The position numbers and the translations under genes were made by a program. The notes beneath the pieces are model-generated. The model saw only the letters and a program-made list of their open reading frames with translations. It searched no databases and was not told the origin of the DNA. A stretch of DNA of 46,147 bases from Oscillospiraceae bacterium (lineage in GTDB: Bacteria; Bacillota; Clostridia; Oscillospirales; Oscillospiraceae): positions 1-46,147 of the forward strand of contig JAGAMN010000029.1 of NCBI GenBank assembly GCA_017624715.1. Direction: 5' to 3'. Shown here piece by piece: positions 1 through 9,132 of this stretch (within the stretch, counting starts at the first letter, position 1; each line of letters starts with the position of its first letter).

Positions 1-3000
1 AGTGACATGCTCGCTGCTGAGCTTTGTTTTACACTTGGTGCAGTAGACAACAGAGTCGTACTCAGGCGCTGCGCCACCTACGACACCATTCTTGATGTTC
101 TCCACAACGGCCTTGCCGGGAGTATGGGCGACAGTGGGGATTACCTCGGTCTTCACATCGCCGCAAGCCGAGCAGGTCTGCTCCTTGGAGCCGGTCTCGG
201 TGCAGGTCGCGTCCTTGGTTACAACCCAATCACCGTAGCTATGGCCAGTTGCGGGAATCTCCACATAAGTGGTATGATCGCACTTGGTGCAATACTCGTA
301 TGCTTCGTAACCAGCCTCGGTGCAGGTGGGTGCCTTGGCCTCAACATTAACAATGTTGTGGTTGGTGGCAGGAATTTCTTCTGTCTTCACATCGCCGCAA
401 GCCGAGCAGGTCTGCTCCTTGGAGCCGGCCTCGGTGCAGGTCGCGTCCTTGGTTACAACCCAATCACCGTAGCTATGGCCGGTGGCGGAGATAGTTTCGG
501 TTTTGCTCTGGCCGCAGGTACAGGTGTAGGTCTTAACACCAGTGGTGGTGCAGGTGGGATCTGTAGTCACAGAGCCATCTCCCCAATTGTGGCCAGCGGA
601 AGTGAAGACAGGCTTCAGAGTTACATCGCCGGTAACGGTGATTGTACCACCGACCACAACATCAACCTTGCCGTCTTCATTGCTGTCCCAACCGGCGAAG
701 GTGTAGTGGTTGCTTGCATCGGGGTTCTTGCTGGTAGTGACATTAATCACAGGCGTTGCATTGTATTCCGCGCCAAAGCCGGCACTTTCAATCACATTGC
801 CGTTTACATCTTTGAAGGTAACAGTGTAGGTATTGGGCTCGTAGACAGGCCAATAAGTAACATTACCGGTTACCTGAGGAATTTCCACAACCGCGCCATC
901 CTTGGTCAAGGACCAGCCGATGAGCGTATATCCGGTCTTGGGAGGAATCACATTACCCTCGACCCAGCCACCGTAGGCAACAGACTCAGTCTTATAAACC
1001 TGACCGTCAGCGCCCATCCAGGTGACGGTGTAGGTTTTGGTAGTAGCTTCGAACACAGCCTTATAGGTTGCGCCAGCAGTTACCGCCACAAGCTCATCTG
1101 CCGTGCCGTCGCCATTGATATCCCAGCCCTTGAAAGCATATGTGTACTGGTCGTCTTCGGCCTTAGTGGGCACAACTTCGGGTTCGGGAATCTCGCCATA
1201 AGGCACATCGACCTTCTTGATCTCGGTGCCGTCCCAGTTCAGGAAGGTAATGGTAACGGTATTCATCTGCCAAATAGCATGCAGAGTGGTGGTTGCACCC
1301 AGGCTGATGATGCCATTTGCGGGGATATTGAGCACCTCGCCATTTTCGGTGAGGGACCAGCCCAGGAAGGTAGCATTGGTCTTAGTGGGCTTGCTGGTAT
1401 CCATGCCTACGACGGAAGAACCGGCATTGGCAGACACACTAGCCGTCAAAGGATTAAACTTATCGCTGTCACCACCGTGCAGATCGAAGTTCAGAACCAG
1501 ATCGGTGGTGGTGGTCTTCATCCACTGCTGGCGCAGGGTGTCATAGACGAACAGATCGGAGGTTGTTGCGTTGATAGTTTCCGTGAAGCCGCCGTTGCCG
1601 TTTGTCAGCCACATAGGAACAGCGGGAAGCGTGGTGATAGTGTTGTCGCCGGTATACTGCTTAACTTCGCTGTTGGCTGTCGGACCGGCAACATTATACT
1701 TGATCACACCGGTGTTCTCAGAAGATACGATGCAGGCACCACCGGCGGTGGTGTAGATGGGCGCGCCTGCCAGCAGCAGACCGTTTAGATCGACATAAGC
1801 ATCAGAATCGATCTTGCGGGAGGAAGCCTTGTCACCCAAGCCGGGAACATGCTGCAGAACGCCCTCACGTCTTCCGTTAAACACATAAGCGCCCCACTGG
1901 TCAATATCGAAAATATAGAAGTCCTTCTGAGTAATCAGAGTGGCATTCTGGGCCACATGGACGCGGGCGCCTGGCTGCAGCAGCATTCTCTGGGTAACAG
2001 TTGCGGTACAGCCCTCGATATTGATAGTAAAGTTGCTGTTGATGGGCAAAACATACTTCTCGGAATCGATGGTCATTTTTAAAAGACCTTCGCCCAGAGT
2101 TATGTTCATGCCGTTGATCGTGACCATATCACCGGAGCCGTCGCCGATGGCGCTGAGGATCAGCCGATCCTCAGAAGGGTCATACCGCTTGATCAGCTTG
2201 GTATCGCCACTGGTGGCAAACATACCACCCTCGCCCAGGAAGGTAACGATGGCAACTTTGGGTTCTTCACCCGACAGGTAGACGGCAGTGTGGACCTTCA
2301 AAGCGGAGCCGGGCTCCAGAACTGTCTCAACTTCCACATTCTGTACATAGTACTGGTTGAACGGGAAGACGCCCTGGTTGCTGGTGGTAATTTTTAGGGA
2401 GATCGTACCACCGCGGTAGTCGACAACCTGCATTTTTTCATAGATAGTGGCTCCCTTGGCAGCATTGACAGTGCCCTGGCCGATCACATATCCCCAAGCA
2501 TAGAGATTTGCACCATTGTTTAGGTTGATCTCGGAATTATCATTCATCTTGATGCAGCCGTACTTGCCGCATGTACCGCCACTGTAATATTGGCCACCCT
2601 GAGTGGTCTGGTGCATTGCGCCAACTTCAATATTACCAGACACATTGATCTTTGTATTGGAAGACAGTGTCAACGTCCGGTAAGCTGCACGCAGATTGTA
2701 ATCGCCACCCTTACTAGTATCGCTTACGTTTTGGGATTTCGGATTATCAAAGTGAGGTGCCGTCTGTGCGACATCGGCTGTATTGTCGGCATTTCTGCCC
2801 AAATATGGAATCAGCAGCGTGACACCCGCAGGAATGGTATACTCACCGGTAATAGTAGCATCCTTCAACAGCCAAATCACCTTGTCAGCACCATTGGCAG
2901 CACAGGCTGCTGCTGCATTTAAATCGGTAAACCGGGCATCACCCACGCCGAAAATGCCATCAGCGGTAGGAATAAATCTGGCTGTAACCGTCTGACTCTC

Positions 3001-3753
3001 AGCAAAATTGGTAGTATAGGACAGGTTGGAAGACAAATAGCCCTTTTCCTGGCTGTACCAACCGGCGAAGGAATAGCCGCTGGCAGGGGTTGCAACCAGG
3101 GTAAACTTATCAGTGGCTGCCGCGGTCTTCTCGGTAGTAGCAGAAATTGTCTCGCCGTTGACGGTGAAAGAGCCGCCAGACTGCGCAGGTGTAAAGGTCA
3201 CCTGGTTCTGGGCATCCAGGAATAACTGCAGGCCCGAAACGGTAATTGATGCCCCGTTGGGATCTTCACTGTTCTTTTGTCTCTCGCTAACAGACAACTG
3301 CAGCTTCAACGTACTACCTGCAGCCATTTTGGCTACATAGTCACCCTCGCCAGACAATGTATCCGAACCAATGGTCACACTACCATCAATTGTGCTGACA
3401 ACGTAGTGGAACTGGAGATTCGCCTCACCAGATAGATTGTTGGTAATCTCCACATATGTGGTGGACGCAGCATAGGTATGACTGACAAAAATAACGTAAT
3501 TCTTTGATGTATGCTTACCTTGCAGAGAGGCACTGAAGCTATTTGCATTGGTGGCAATCCAGTTGGCAGTGCCGCTATCCGTGGCATCTTCGGGAGTTCC
3601 AACACTCAAATTTGGCACGTTTAATTGGCCCATGTCTTTATCGGTGGCAGCATTAACTTCCATACCAACTCTAATATCCAGCTCCGGGATAAAGGGCAGG
3701 ATCATGGCCAGGGCCAAAGCCAGGGCTACAATACGTTTGAATGAAAATTTCAT
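1..3753 (-). CDS. Giant secreted cell-surface repeat protein (C-terminus outside window)
   Basis: The reading frame is open without a stop from an ATG at 3753 to base 1, giving 1251 visible residues. It starts with a signal peptide (MKFSFKRIVALALALAMILP). Residues about 205-260 and 750-1050 contain InlB/Flg_new-type beta repeats, recognised by recurring F.GW and Y.V.F patterns such as YTVTFKDVNGN and YTFAGWDSNEDG. From about residue 1050 come cysteine-rich repeats of the form GHSYGDWVVTKDATCTE followed by CSACG, common in clostridial surface proteins. The central region resembles a beta-helix-like surface domain with many short Thr/Asn-rich strands. No catalytic motif was seen. The anchor (sortase motif, SLH or other) would lie beyond the left edge. 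The start is supported by AGGAG upstream. It lies 120 bp downstream of the phosphodiester glycosidase on the same strand, and I saw no strong promoter of its own. Adhesion or matrix function is inference. Confidence 0.85.
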   Translation of the reverse strand, partial: MKFSFKRIVALALALAMILPFIPELDIRVGMEVNAATDKDMGQLNVPNLSVGTPEDATDSGTANWIATNANSFSASLQGKHTSKNYVIFVSHTYAASTTYVEITNNLSGEANLQFHYVVSTIDGSVTIGSDTLSGEGDYVAKMAAGSTLKLQLSVSERQKNSEDPNGASITVSGLQLFLDAQNQVTFTPAQSGGSFTVNGETISATTEKTAAATDKFTLVATPASGYSFAGWYSQEKGYLSSNLSYTTNFAESQTVTARFIPTADGIFGVGDARFTDLNAAAACAANGADKVIWLLKDATITGEYTIPAGVTLLIPYLGRNADNTADVAQTAPHFDNPKSQNVSDTSKGGDYNLRAAYRTLTLSSNTKINVSGNIEVGAMHQTTQGGQYYSGGTCGKYGCIKMNDNSEINLNNGANLYAWGYVIGQGTVNAAKGATIYEKMQVVDYRGGTISLKITTSNQGVFPFNQYYVQNVEVETVLEPGSALKVHTAVYLSGEEPKVAIVTFLGEGGMFATSGDTKLIKRYDPSEDRLILSAIGDGSGDMVTINGMNITLGEGLLKMTIDSEKYVLPINSNFTINIEGCTATVTQRMLLQPGARVHVAQNATLITQKDFYIFDIDQWGAYVFNGRREGVLQHVPGLGDKASSRKIDSDAYVDLNGLLLAGAPIYTTAGGACIVSSENTGVIKYNVAGPTANSEVKQYTGDNTITTLPAVPMWLTNGNGGFTETINATTSDLFVYDTLRQQWMKTTTTDLVLNFDLHGGDSDKFNPLTASVSANAGSSVVGMDTSKPTKTNATFLGWSLTENGEVLNIPANGIISLGATTTLHAIWQMNTVTITFLNWDGTEIKKVDVPYGEIPEPEVVPTKAEDDQYTYAFKGWDINGDGTADELVAVTAGATYKAVFEATTKTYTVTWMGADGQVYKTESVAYGGWVEGNVIPPKTGYTLIGWSLTKDGAVVEIPQVTGNVTYWPVYEPNTYTVTFKDVNGNVIESAGFGAEYNATPVINVTTSKNPDASNHYTFAGWDSNEDGKVDVVVGGTITVTGDVTLKPVFTSAGHNWGDGSVTTDPTCTTTGVKTYTCTCGQSKTETISATGHSYGDWVVTKDATCTEAGSKEQTCSACGDVKTEEIPATNHNIVNVEAKAPTCTEAGYEAYEYCTKCDHTTYVEIPATGHSYGDWVVTKDATCTETGSKEQTCSACGDVKTEVIPTVAHTPGKAVVENIKNGVVGGAAPEYDSVVYCTKCKTKLSSEHVT
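149..480. repeat. 98-bp near-identical direct repeats inside the surface protein gene
   Basis: Bases 149-246 and 383-480 are direct repeats 234 bp (78 codons) apart that differ at one base. They encode the cysteine-containing module ending GDWVVTKDATCTE. The flanks are much more diverged, which suggests recent intragenic duplication or gene conversion of one module. Confidence 0.85.
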
Positions 3754-3834
3754 TTTCTCTTTTCACTCCTATCTAAAAACTTGCGATTAGGTGGATCATT
3801 CGGTGCCCGGAACCGCATACCGGAAAAGCTCCGC

Positions 3835-3862
3835 AAGGATGCGCAGAAAACTGCGCATCCTT
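3835..3862 (-). terminator. Hairpin after the phosphodiester glycosidase gene
   Basis: A perfect 12-bp inverted repeat (AAGGATGCGCAG / CTGCGCATCCTT) with a 4-nt loop lies just downstream of the stop codon at 3874. There is no long U tract on the minus strand. It may be a weak terminator or a processing hairpin that lets some transcript continue into the next surface gene. Confidence 0.55.
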
Positions 3863-3873
3863 TTGGATATAAA

Positions 3874-6800
3874 TTACAGATACAGTCTGCCGTTGCTGTC
3901 GAAGGTATACATGCCTTCCTTAACGTAACCACCGGTATTGGTGACCCAATAATCGCCGATGGCCAGGTTGCCGGCAGTACGGACATAGATGTAATAAGTT
4001 GCACCGTTTTCGTCGACCATCTGGATCATGCCGTAAGCATAGCCCGGCTTTCCGTTATCGAAGTAGTACAGCACGCCATCAATTTCCACAACACCGTCCA
4101 GAATTTCGGGCTCTTCGGGCTTATCGGGATTCTCGGGAGTGTCAGGATTCTCAGGTGTATCGGGAACCACAGGAGGATCCAGCATGATACCGCTTTCATC
4201 GAATCTGTGCATGCCCTGACCCATATAGCCATTGTGGTTGGTGACCCAGTACTGACCGGTGGCCAGCTGTGCATTGGAGCGGACATAGATGAAGCTGCCG
4301 TCTGCCAGCTTCACCAGACCGGCTGCATACTGAGGAACATCATTGACATAGTAATACAGCTTGCCGTTCATCTCAACTACACCGTTCTTCACAGGAGGTG
4401 TATCGGGATTCTCGGGCTCATCGGGCTCCACAGGCTTCTCCACAGGAGGATCCAGCATAATGCCGCTCTCGTCAAAGGTGTGCATGCCCTGGTTCATCAG
4501 ACCGTTGGTATTGGTGACCCAATACTGACCCACAGCCAGCTCTGCGCTGGAGCGGACGTAGATGTAGCTGCCATCTGCCAGCTTTACCAGACCGGCTGCG
4601 TACTGAGGAACGTCATCCACGTAGTAGTACAGTTTGCCGCCGATTTCCACAACGCCGTTCTTGGCAGGTGCGGGAGGTGTATCGGGATCCTCGGGCTCAG
4701 AGGGATCCACGGGCTCGGAAGGCTCAGTGGGTACGGAAGGCTCGGTGGGATCCTCGGGAACATCGGGCTCCTCGGGAATGATCATCTTGCCATCCTCACC
4801 GAAGGTGTACAGGCCCTGGCTCATCAGACCGTTGGTGTTGGTGACCCAGTACTCGCCAATGGCCAACTGACCGTTGGAACGGACGTAGATGTAGCTGCCG
4901 TCATCCAGTTCTACCAGACCGGCGGCGTACTGCATAGCATCGTTGATGTAGTAATACAGCTGGCCATCCACTTCCACAACACCATTCTTGGCAGGTGCGG
5001 GAGGTGTATCGGGATCCTCGGGCTCGGAGGTAGGAGGATTGATGATGCGGCCCTGCTCGTCAAACTGATAAGGACCGTAAGGAATCAGACCATTGGTATG
5101 GGTGGGCCAGTAAGTACAATTCTTAATGGCCTTATCGGTGGAGCAGAAGTAGTAATAGTAGCCGTCCAGGAACACGATGCCGGGTTCAGGCTGGCGGACA
5201 CCGTCCTTAACCAAGTAGGTATCGTCGCCCACATGGTACAGACCGTTGTAATCCTTCTGCCAGACACCGTTTTCATCGAACAGGTGGTAGTGGTTGGACT
5301 TGCCGTCGAAATCCCGGACCCAAACCATGCCGCCGGTTACGAAGTAGCCGTCCCACTGGGTGCCTGCGAAGTACCACTTGCCGTCGATTTCCAGCCACTG
5401 GTTACGCAGCCATCTGCCGGCCCAGATATATCTGGTACCCTTGGAATCGGTAACCACAGCGCCTTCAATCAGCTTGTAGTTTTCAAAGGTGTAGGTATAG
5501 CCGCTGATGGTGACACGGCCGTTGACAGCCTTGCCGGTCGCTTTGTCAAAGTAGTAGTCATAGCTCTGGCCGAATTCATCCATAACAGAGCGCCAACCGG
5601 TCATTCTCTCGCCCTGGAAAGCGTAGTACAGGCCGTTTTCGGTGGTGATCAGGCCGGTAACCGTGCCGTTCAGAACGCCATCCTGCTCGAATTCGTAGAA
5701 CAGCATGACATTGGGATCCTCCAAGGAGGGCAAATAGTGGATGCCCACCAGTGCTTCGTTATCCACGAAGTAGCGGTAGTAGTCGCCGATCTTTTCCCAA
5801 CCCTGACGCAGGCTCTTATCCAGAACGAAGCTATCCTGGATGGTTGCGTAGGTGGTGCCGAAGCTGGCGCCCTTTTCGTTGGGGTCATCGGGATTGATGA
5901 AGGGATGCAGGTCGAACTCGGCCTGGTTCTCCGGCTGAATTGCAAAGCTGTACAGCGCATTTGCACGGAGGAAAATGTTATAGCTGACATCGCCGGTGTT
6001 GACGATGGGCAGCTGATTCTTCTCATTCCAGGCGGCATTTGCCTTAGGAACGGCCTTGATGCCGCTGAGGATGCAGATGGGATTCGCAGTATTCGGATCA
6101 ATCGCCTGGGTCTGGTCATACCAGCCGCAGACCAAGGTCAGCAGGTTATTCTCGTCCACGGCAGCAGTCTTGAGGTAGAAATAGTCATTCACAACGCTCA
6201 GGTTGGAAATGTCCACATCCAGGTTTTGATCCAGCTGCAGCTTGACGGTAACTTCCGTCAGGGTGCTGACACGCTCGGCCAGCTGCAGCAGGAAGCTCCA
6301 TGCGGTAGAGTTCACATCCGCGCCGGGCAGCATATGGGTCAGGCTCGCAAGCTTTTCGGGGATCTCGATCGCCTGCATATCCATACCAAATACATAGCTG
6401 ATTTCCATGGACTTGTCAGCTTCGTTGATCAGATAGGTATAGCCATCGGGCGTGCTGGAATTGGAAACCACACGGTTCCAAGCCAGATTCCGGTCGCCGG
6501 CAGTCACATTATCAAAGTCGAAGATCGCTTCACCTGCCTTGTAGCAGTGAATCTCTGTTGCAGCGAAGATGTCCATGTTCTCCATCAGAACCGCTACCAT
6601 GTACAGGTTTCTGATGCCATACTCTTCGTTTGCAGTGAAGGTCAGGTAATCCAGGGTACCGGCATCGCTATCGCCGGAAACGATCATCACATCATTCTGA
6701 TTAAAAGCAACGGGATTACCATTGGAATAAGCAAAAAGCACCAGCTCCGTGGGAACACCGTATACAACATTGATACTGCTCTTCTCAAAGGCCAAAGCAT

Positions 6801-8874
6801 CCGGCACGACCACGTGGAGGATCTTGGTGCCGACCACGACGCCGTCCTTAACCAGGTGGACCTTCACATCGCCATTTGCCAGAGCGGTGAACAGGCCATC
6901 AGCAGAAACAGAACCAATGGTGCTGTCGGAAACTTCCCAAACAAGGCCCTCGGGCAGGGTGGCGGAGTTGCCGGTGTTGCTGACGCCGGTTGCCACCATC
7001 TGCAGCTGCGTGCCGATGGTCAGGTAATCGTAATCGGAAGTAATATTGGCGTGATCAAATTCCTTGGAGGACTTTGCAGTAGACACAGCCACCAGAGAGG
7101 TAGCAACGCTGCGGGCAAAGCCGTCGGAGGGACGGTTGACCAGCTTCAGAGTGTCAGAGCCCTCAGGCTTGGACAGATAAGTAGTGGAGCCGCCGCCGTC
7201 CAGGTTAATTGCGTGGACACAGCCGGCTTCCAGCATGATCTGTGCGATTTCCTGCATGGAACCACCGGCGGAGAAGGGCTCCTGACGGCCGTCCAGGACC
7301 ATCATGACCACCTTGCCGTCCTCGGTCAGGCCGATGGCGGTACGGCTGGCGCGGCCGTGGATGTGGTTAGCATCCTCAGCAACAACGATCTGGCCGTCTT
7401 GCACCAGAACTGCACCGAAGCCACCGACTGCTTCCTGGATCTGATCCTTGTAGGTAGCGTAGTCAGCCTTGGTGCCGATCATGGCAGAGCCATCCTTCAA
7501 GATGGCGAAGAAGCCGTCGTTATCAACGCCGTACCACTCCTTGCCGTTCATGACCAGCAGGCCGCCGGGTTCACCGGTAGACATGTTGTAGCCGTCGGCA
7601 TTGGTGGCAACAACCACGTTGAAGTTTTCGATGTAGTTTTCCTTATCAGCAGGATTGTTATGTTTATTCAGCAGAGCCAGTGCCTGGTCCTCTACGCGCT
7701 GGCAGCCCCAACCCTTGGAGGGGTCGTTGTCACGGTAGTTGGCCATAATGGTCACGTCGTCTCTGTTGACATCCACAGTAGCCACATAGTAAACGATCTG
7801 CTTGCCGTCAGCAGTCATTGCATACTTGATGGTCTGCTGGATGCCGGGGGCCAAAACGGAAGAGGAGCTGGAGAAGACGGAGTAGTAATCGTTATCCATC
7901 TCCGGAGTCTCGCCCTCGTCGCCGCCTTCACCGCCTTCACCGCCGCCGACATCGCCGGTCAGGCGGTCGCCGGCCTGCTCAAACAGGTAATCCGCAAAGG
8001 CATAGCAGCTGGCTGCCCGCAGTTCGCTCTCGCCGGACAGCTCACGCTTGGCTTCCAGAACACGCAGGCCCATGTTGGCCTTGTAGCAATCATAGATAGC
8101 AGTACGGACTTCTTCCTGGGTCTTCACGCCTCTGAAGCGGTTGTTCAGGAAGTAAGCAGCTCTGTCGCTGTCGGACAGATCGGCAGTGAAGTAGCTCTCC
8201 ATGATGGTGCTCAGCTTTTCGCCGGCAACAGACTTGTGATGCAGATAGAAAGCATCCATGTCACCATAGAAGTCATCCATACCGAAGGCATCATCTGCAT
8301 TGACGCCGAAGCAGTTATTCTTGATGTAAGCAACTCTTTCTTCAACAGTACCGGCAGGAACGTTGCCGAAATTCTTGCTGTACAGCAGCAGGTCACAGAT
8401 ATCGCCTGCCCAGCCACCCAGATCAGCGGACTCCTGAGATGCCACAAAAGCAATGTTCAGGGTACCAAACATGTGACCGAAGTCGACCTGGTTGCCGTTG
8501 GGCAGAGTGAACTCATCGATGATGATGTTCCGCAGCAGCATAGCGGTAGTGCCCTTAGTGGCATCCCGGTTCTCTACATAACGGACAAAATCAGTGATCT
8601 CCGAGCCAGCCAGAGTAACCCAGTTGTCGTCATTGTAACGCTCAACGCCGGTACGGATGAAGTTCACCACCAGCACCTTGGCATTGTAGCGGGGGTTGGA
8701 CGCAGCATACTCATCGGCATACTGTTCCAACACCTTCAGGTTGGACAGGAAGGATTGATAGTCAGTCACGCCGGGTTCGTCAGCTGCCAGTGCACTCAGG
8801 GGTTGCAGATAACCCAGGCACAGGACAACTGCCAACAGCATGGCTAGCCATCTGATGGACATTTTCTTACTCAT
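3874..8874 (-). CDS. Secreted phosphodiester glycosidase (NAGPA/DUF2233 type) with C-terminal cell-wall-type repeats
   Basis: This protein has 1666 residues. A signal peptide covers residues 1 to about 31 (cleavage near LSALA-AD). Residues about 35-310 form a helical domain I cannot assign, with a notable FGHMFGTLN and DLGGWAGD patch, followed by a Gly/Glu linker. Residues about 330-600 match the NAGPA phosphodiester glycosidase family: NADGYN (425-430), GGLLVMNGK, RTAIG and LDGGGST (558-564). Family members hydrolyse sugar phosphodiesters, as does the human GlcNAc-1-phosphodiester uncovering enzyme. A Big2-like region (about 605-690) and further beta domains follow. The C-terminus carries YYY/W-rich repeats resembling choline-binding-type modules, ending in four clear copies separated by Pro/Glu/Asp linkers. 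The ATG at 8874 has GAGG 8 bases upstream and a good promoter at 8968-8996. It lies next to the EPS locus. The true substrate is unknown. Confidence 0.85.
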   Translation of the reverse strand: MSKKMSIRWLAMLLAVVLCLGYLQPLSALAADEPGVTDYQSFLSNLKVLEQYADEYAASNPRYNAKVLVVNFIRTGVERYNDDNWVTLAGSEITDFVRYVENRDATKGTTAMLLRNIIIDEFTLPNGNQVDFGHMFGTLNIAFVASQESADLGGWAGDICDLLLYSKNFGNVPAGTVEERVAYIKNNCFGVNADDAFGMDDFYGDMDAFYLHHKSVAGEKLSTIMESYFTADLSDSDRAAYFLNNRFRGVKTQEEVRTAIYDCYKANMGLRVLEAKRELSGESELRAASCYAFADYLFEQAGDRLTGDVGGGEGGEGGDEGETPEMDNDYYSVFSSSSSVLAPGIQQTIKYAMTADGKQIVYYVATVDVNRDDVTIMANYRDNDPSKGWGCQRVEDQALALLNKHNNPADKENYIENFNVVVATNADGYNMSTGEPGGLLVMNGKEWYGVDNDGFFAILKDGSAMIGTKADYATYKDQIQEAVGGFGAVLVQDGQIVVAEDANHIHGRASRTAIGLTEDGKVVMMVLDGRQEPFSAGGSMQEIAQIMLEAGCVHAINLDGGGSTTYLSKPEGSDTLKLVNRPSDGFARSVATSLVAVSTAKSSKEFDHANITSDYDYLTIGTQLQMVATGVSNTGNSATLPEGLVWEVSDSTIGSVSADGLFTALANGDVKVHLVKDGVVVGTKILHVVVPDALAFEKSSINVVYGVPTELVLFAYSNGNPVAFNQNDVMIVSGDSDAGTLDYLTFTANEEYGIRNLYMVAVLMENMDIFAATEIHCYKAGEAIFDFDNVTAGDRNLAWNRVVSNSSTPDGYTYLINEADKSMEISYVFGMDMQAIEIPEKLASLTHMLPGADVNSTAWSFLLQLAERVSTLTEVTVKLQLDQNLDVDISNLSVVNDYFYLKTAAVDENNLLTLVCGWYDQTQAIDPNTANPICILSGIKAVPKANAAWNEKNQLPIVNTGDVSYNIFLRANALYSFAIQPENQAEFDLHPFINPDDPNEKGASFGTTYATIQDSFVLDKSLRQGWEKIGDYYRYFVDNEALVGIHYLPSLEDPNVMLFYEFEQDGVLNGTVTGLITTENGLYYAFQGERMTGWRSVMDEFGQSYDYYFDKATGKAVNGRVTISGYTYTFENYKLIEGAVVTDSKGTRYIWAGRWLRNQWLEIDGKWYFAGTQWDGYFVTGGMVWVRDFDGKSNHYHLFDENGVWQKDYNGLYHVGDDTYLVKDGVRQPEPGIVFLDGYYYYFCSTDKAIKNCTYWPTHTNGLIPYGPYQFDEQGRIINPPTSEPEDPDTPPAPAKNGVVEVDGQLYYYINDAMQYAAGLVELDDGSYIYVRSNGQLAIGEYWVTNTNGLMSQGLYTFGEDGKMIIPEEPDVPEDPTEPSVPTEPSEPVDPSEPEDPDTPPAPAKNGVVEIGGKLYYYVDDVPQYAAGLVKLADGSYIYVRSSAELAVGQYWVTNTNGLMNQGMHTFDESGIMLDPPVEKPVEPDEPENPDTPPVKNGVVEMNGKLYYYVNDVPQYAAGLVKLADGSFIYVRSNAQLATGQYWVTNHNGYMGQGMHRFDESGIMLDPPVVPDTPENPDTPENPDKPEEPEILDGVVEIDGVLYYFDNGKPGYAYGMIQMVDENGATYYIYVRTAGNLAIGDYWVTNTGGYVKEGMYTFDSNGRLYL
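3877..4990 (-). repeat. Four tandem protein-module repeats in the glycosidase C-terminus
   Basis: Four homologous modules of about 68 codons each start with (N/D)GVVE and contain LYYY, YIYVRS and YWVTNTNG. They are separated by Pro-rich linkers (PEDPDTPP-like). Approximate extents are 4780-4990, 4455-4662, 4180-4394 and 3877-4101. A more diverged fifth unit (PGIVFLDGYYYYF) lies upstream in the protein. The DNA copies are similar but not identical, so the expansion is not very recent. Confidence 0.8.
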
Positions 8875-8967
8875 TACGATGCCTCATTTCTTACGAAATT
8901 TTATTTTGAAGCACGGGGGCCGCTTCTGTGAAGAAGCAGAAAGGTGTACTTCGCCAAATACACTATT

Positions 8968-8996
8968 ATTCTAGCACACCCGCCTCATGATTGCAA
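8968..8996 (-). promoter_or_regulatory. Sigma-A-type promoter for the phosphodiester glycosidase
   Basis: On the minus strand, TTGCAA (8991-8996), a 17-bp spacer and TAGAAT (8968-8973) lie about 95 bp upstream of the start codon. The rest of 8875-9105 is AT-rich and holds no supportable gene. Confidence 0.75.
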
Positions 8997-9105
8997 GGCC
9001 TTTCCCCCATCATCCTCTTTTAAATTTTGTGTCTTTGTCTTAAGATTTTACAAAAAAACCTCTATTTTTCAATTTTTTATATACTTTTCCTGTGTAAAGC
9101 CAACG

Positions 9106-9132
9106 AAAGCGAACCCGTAAGGGGTTCGCTTT
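9106..9132 (-). terminator. Terminator hairpin at the end of the EPS operon
   Basis: An 11-bp perfect stem (AAAGCGAACCC / GGGTTCGCTTT) with a 5-nt loop begins immediately after the stop codon of the flippase gene. Only a short T stretch follows. Its position makes it the natural end of the EPS transcript. Confidence 0.7.

Noticed and set aside
7-1788. A long plus-strand open frame opposite the surface protein.
   Set aside because: It only reflects the repeats of the real minus-strand gene, which has a signal peptide, ribosome binding site and recognisable domains.
4631-4870. A small plus-strand open frame rich in Gly and Ser (GSEGS repeats).
   Set aside because: It is the complement of the Pro-rich linker of the glycosidase and has no ribosome binding site.
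3781-8847. A very long open frame (1688 codons) on the plus strand opposite the phosphodiester glycosidase gene.
   Set aside because: It mirrors the coding strand, lacks a ribosome binding site and shows no family motif. It stays open because the real gene avoids codons whose complement is a stop.
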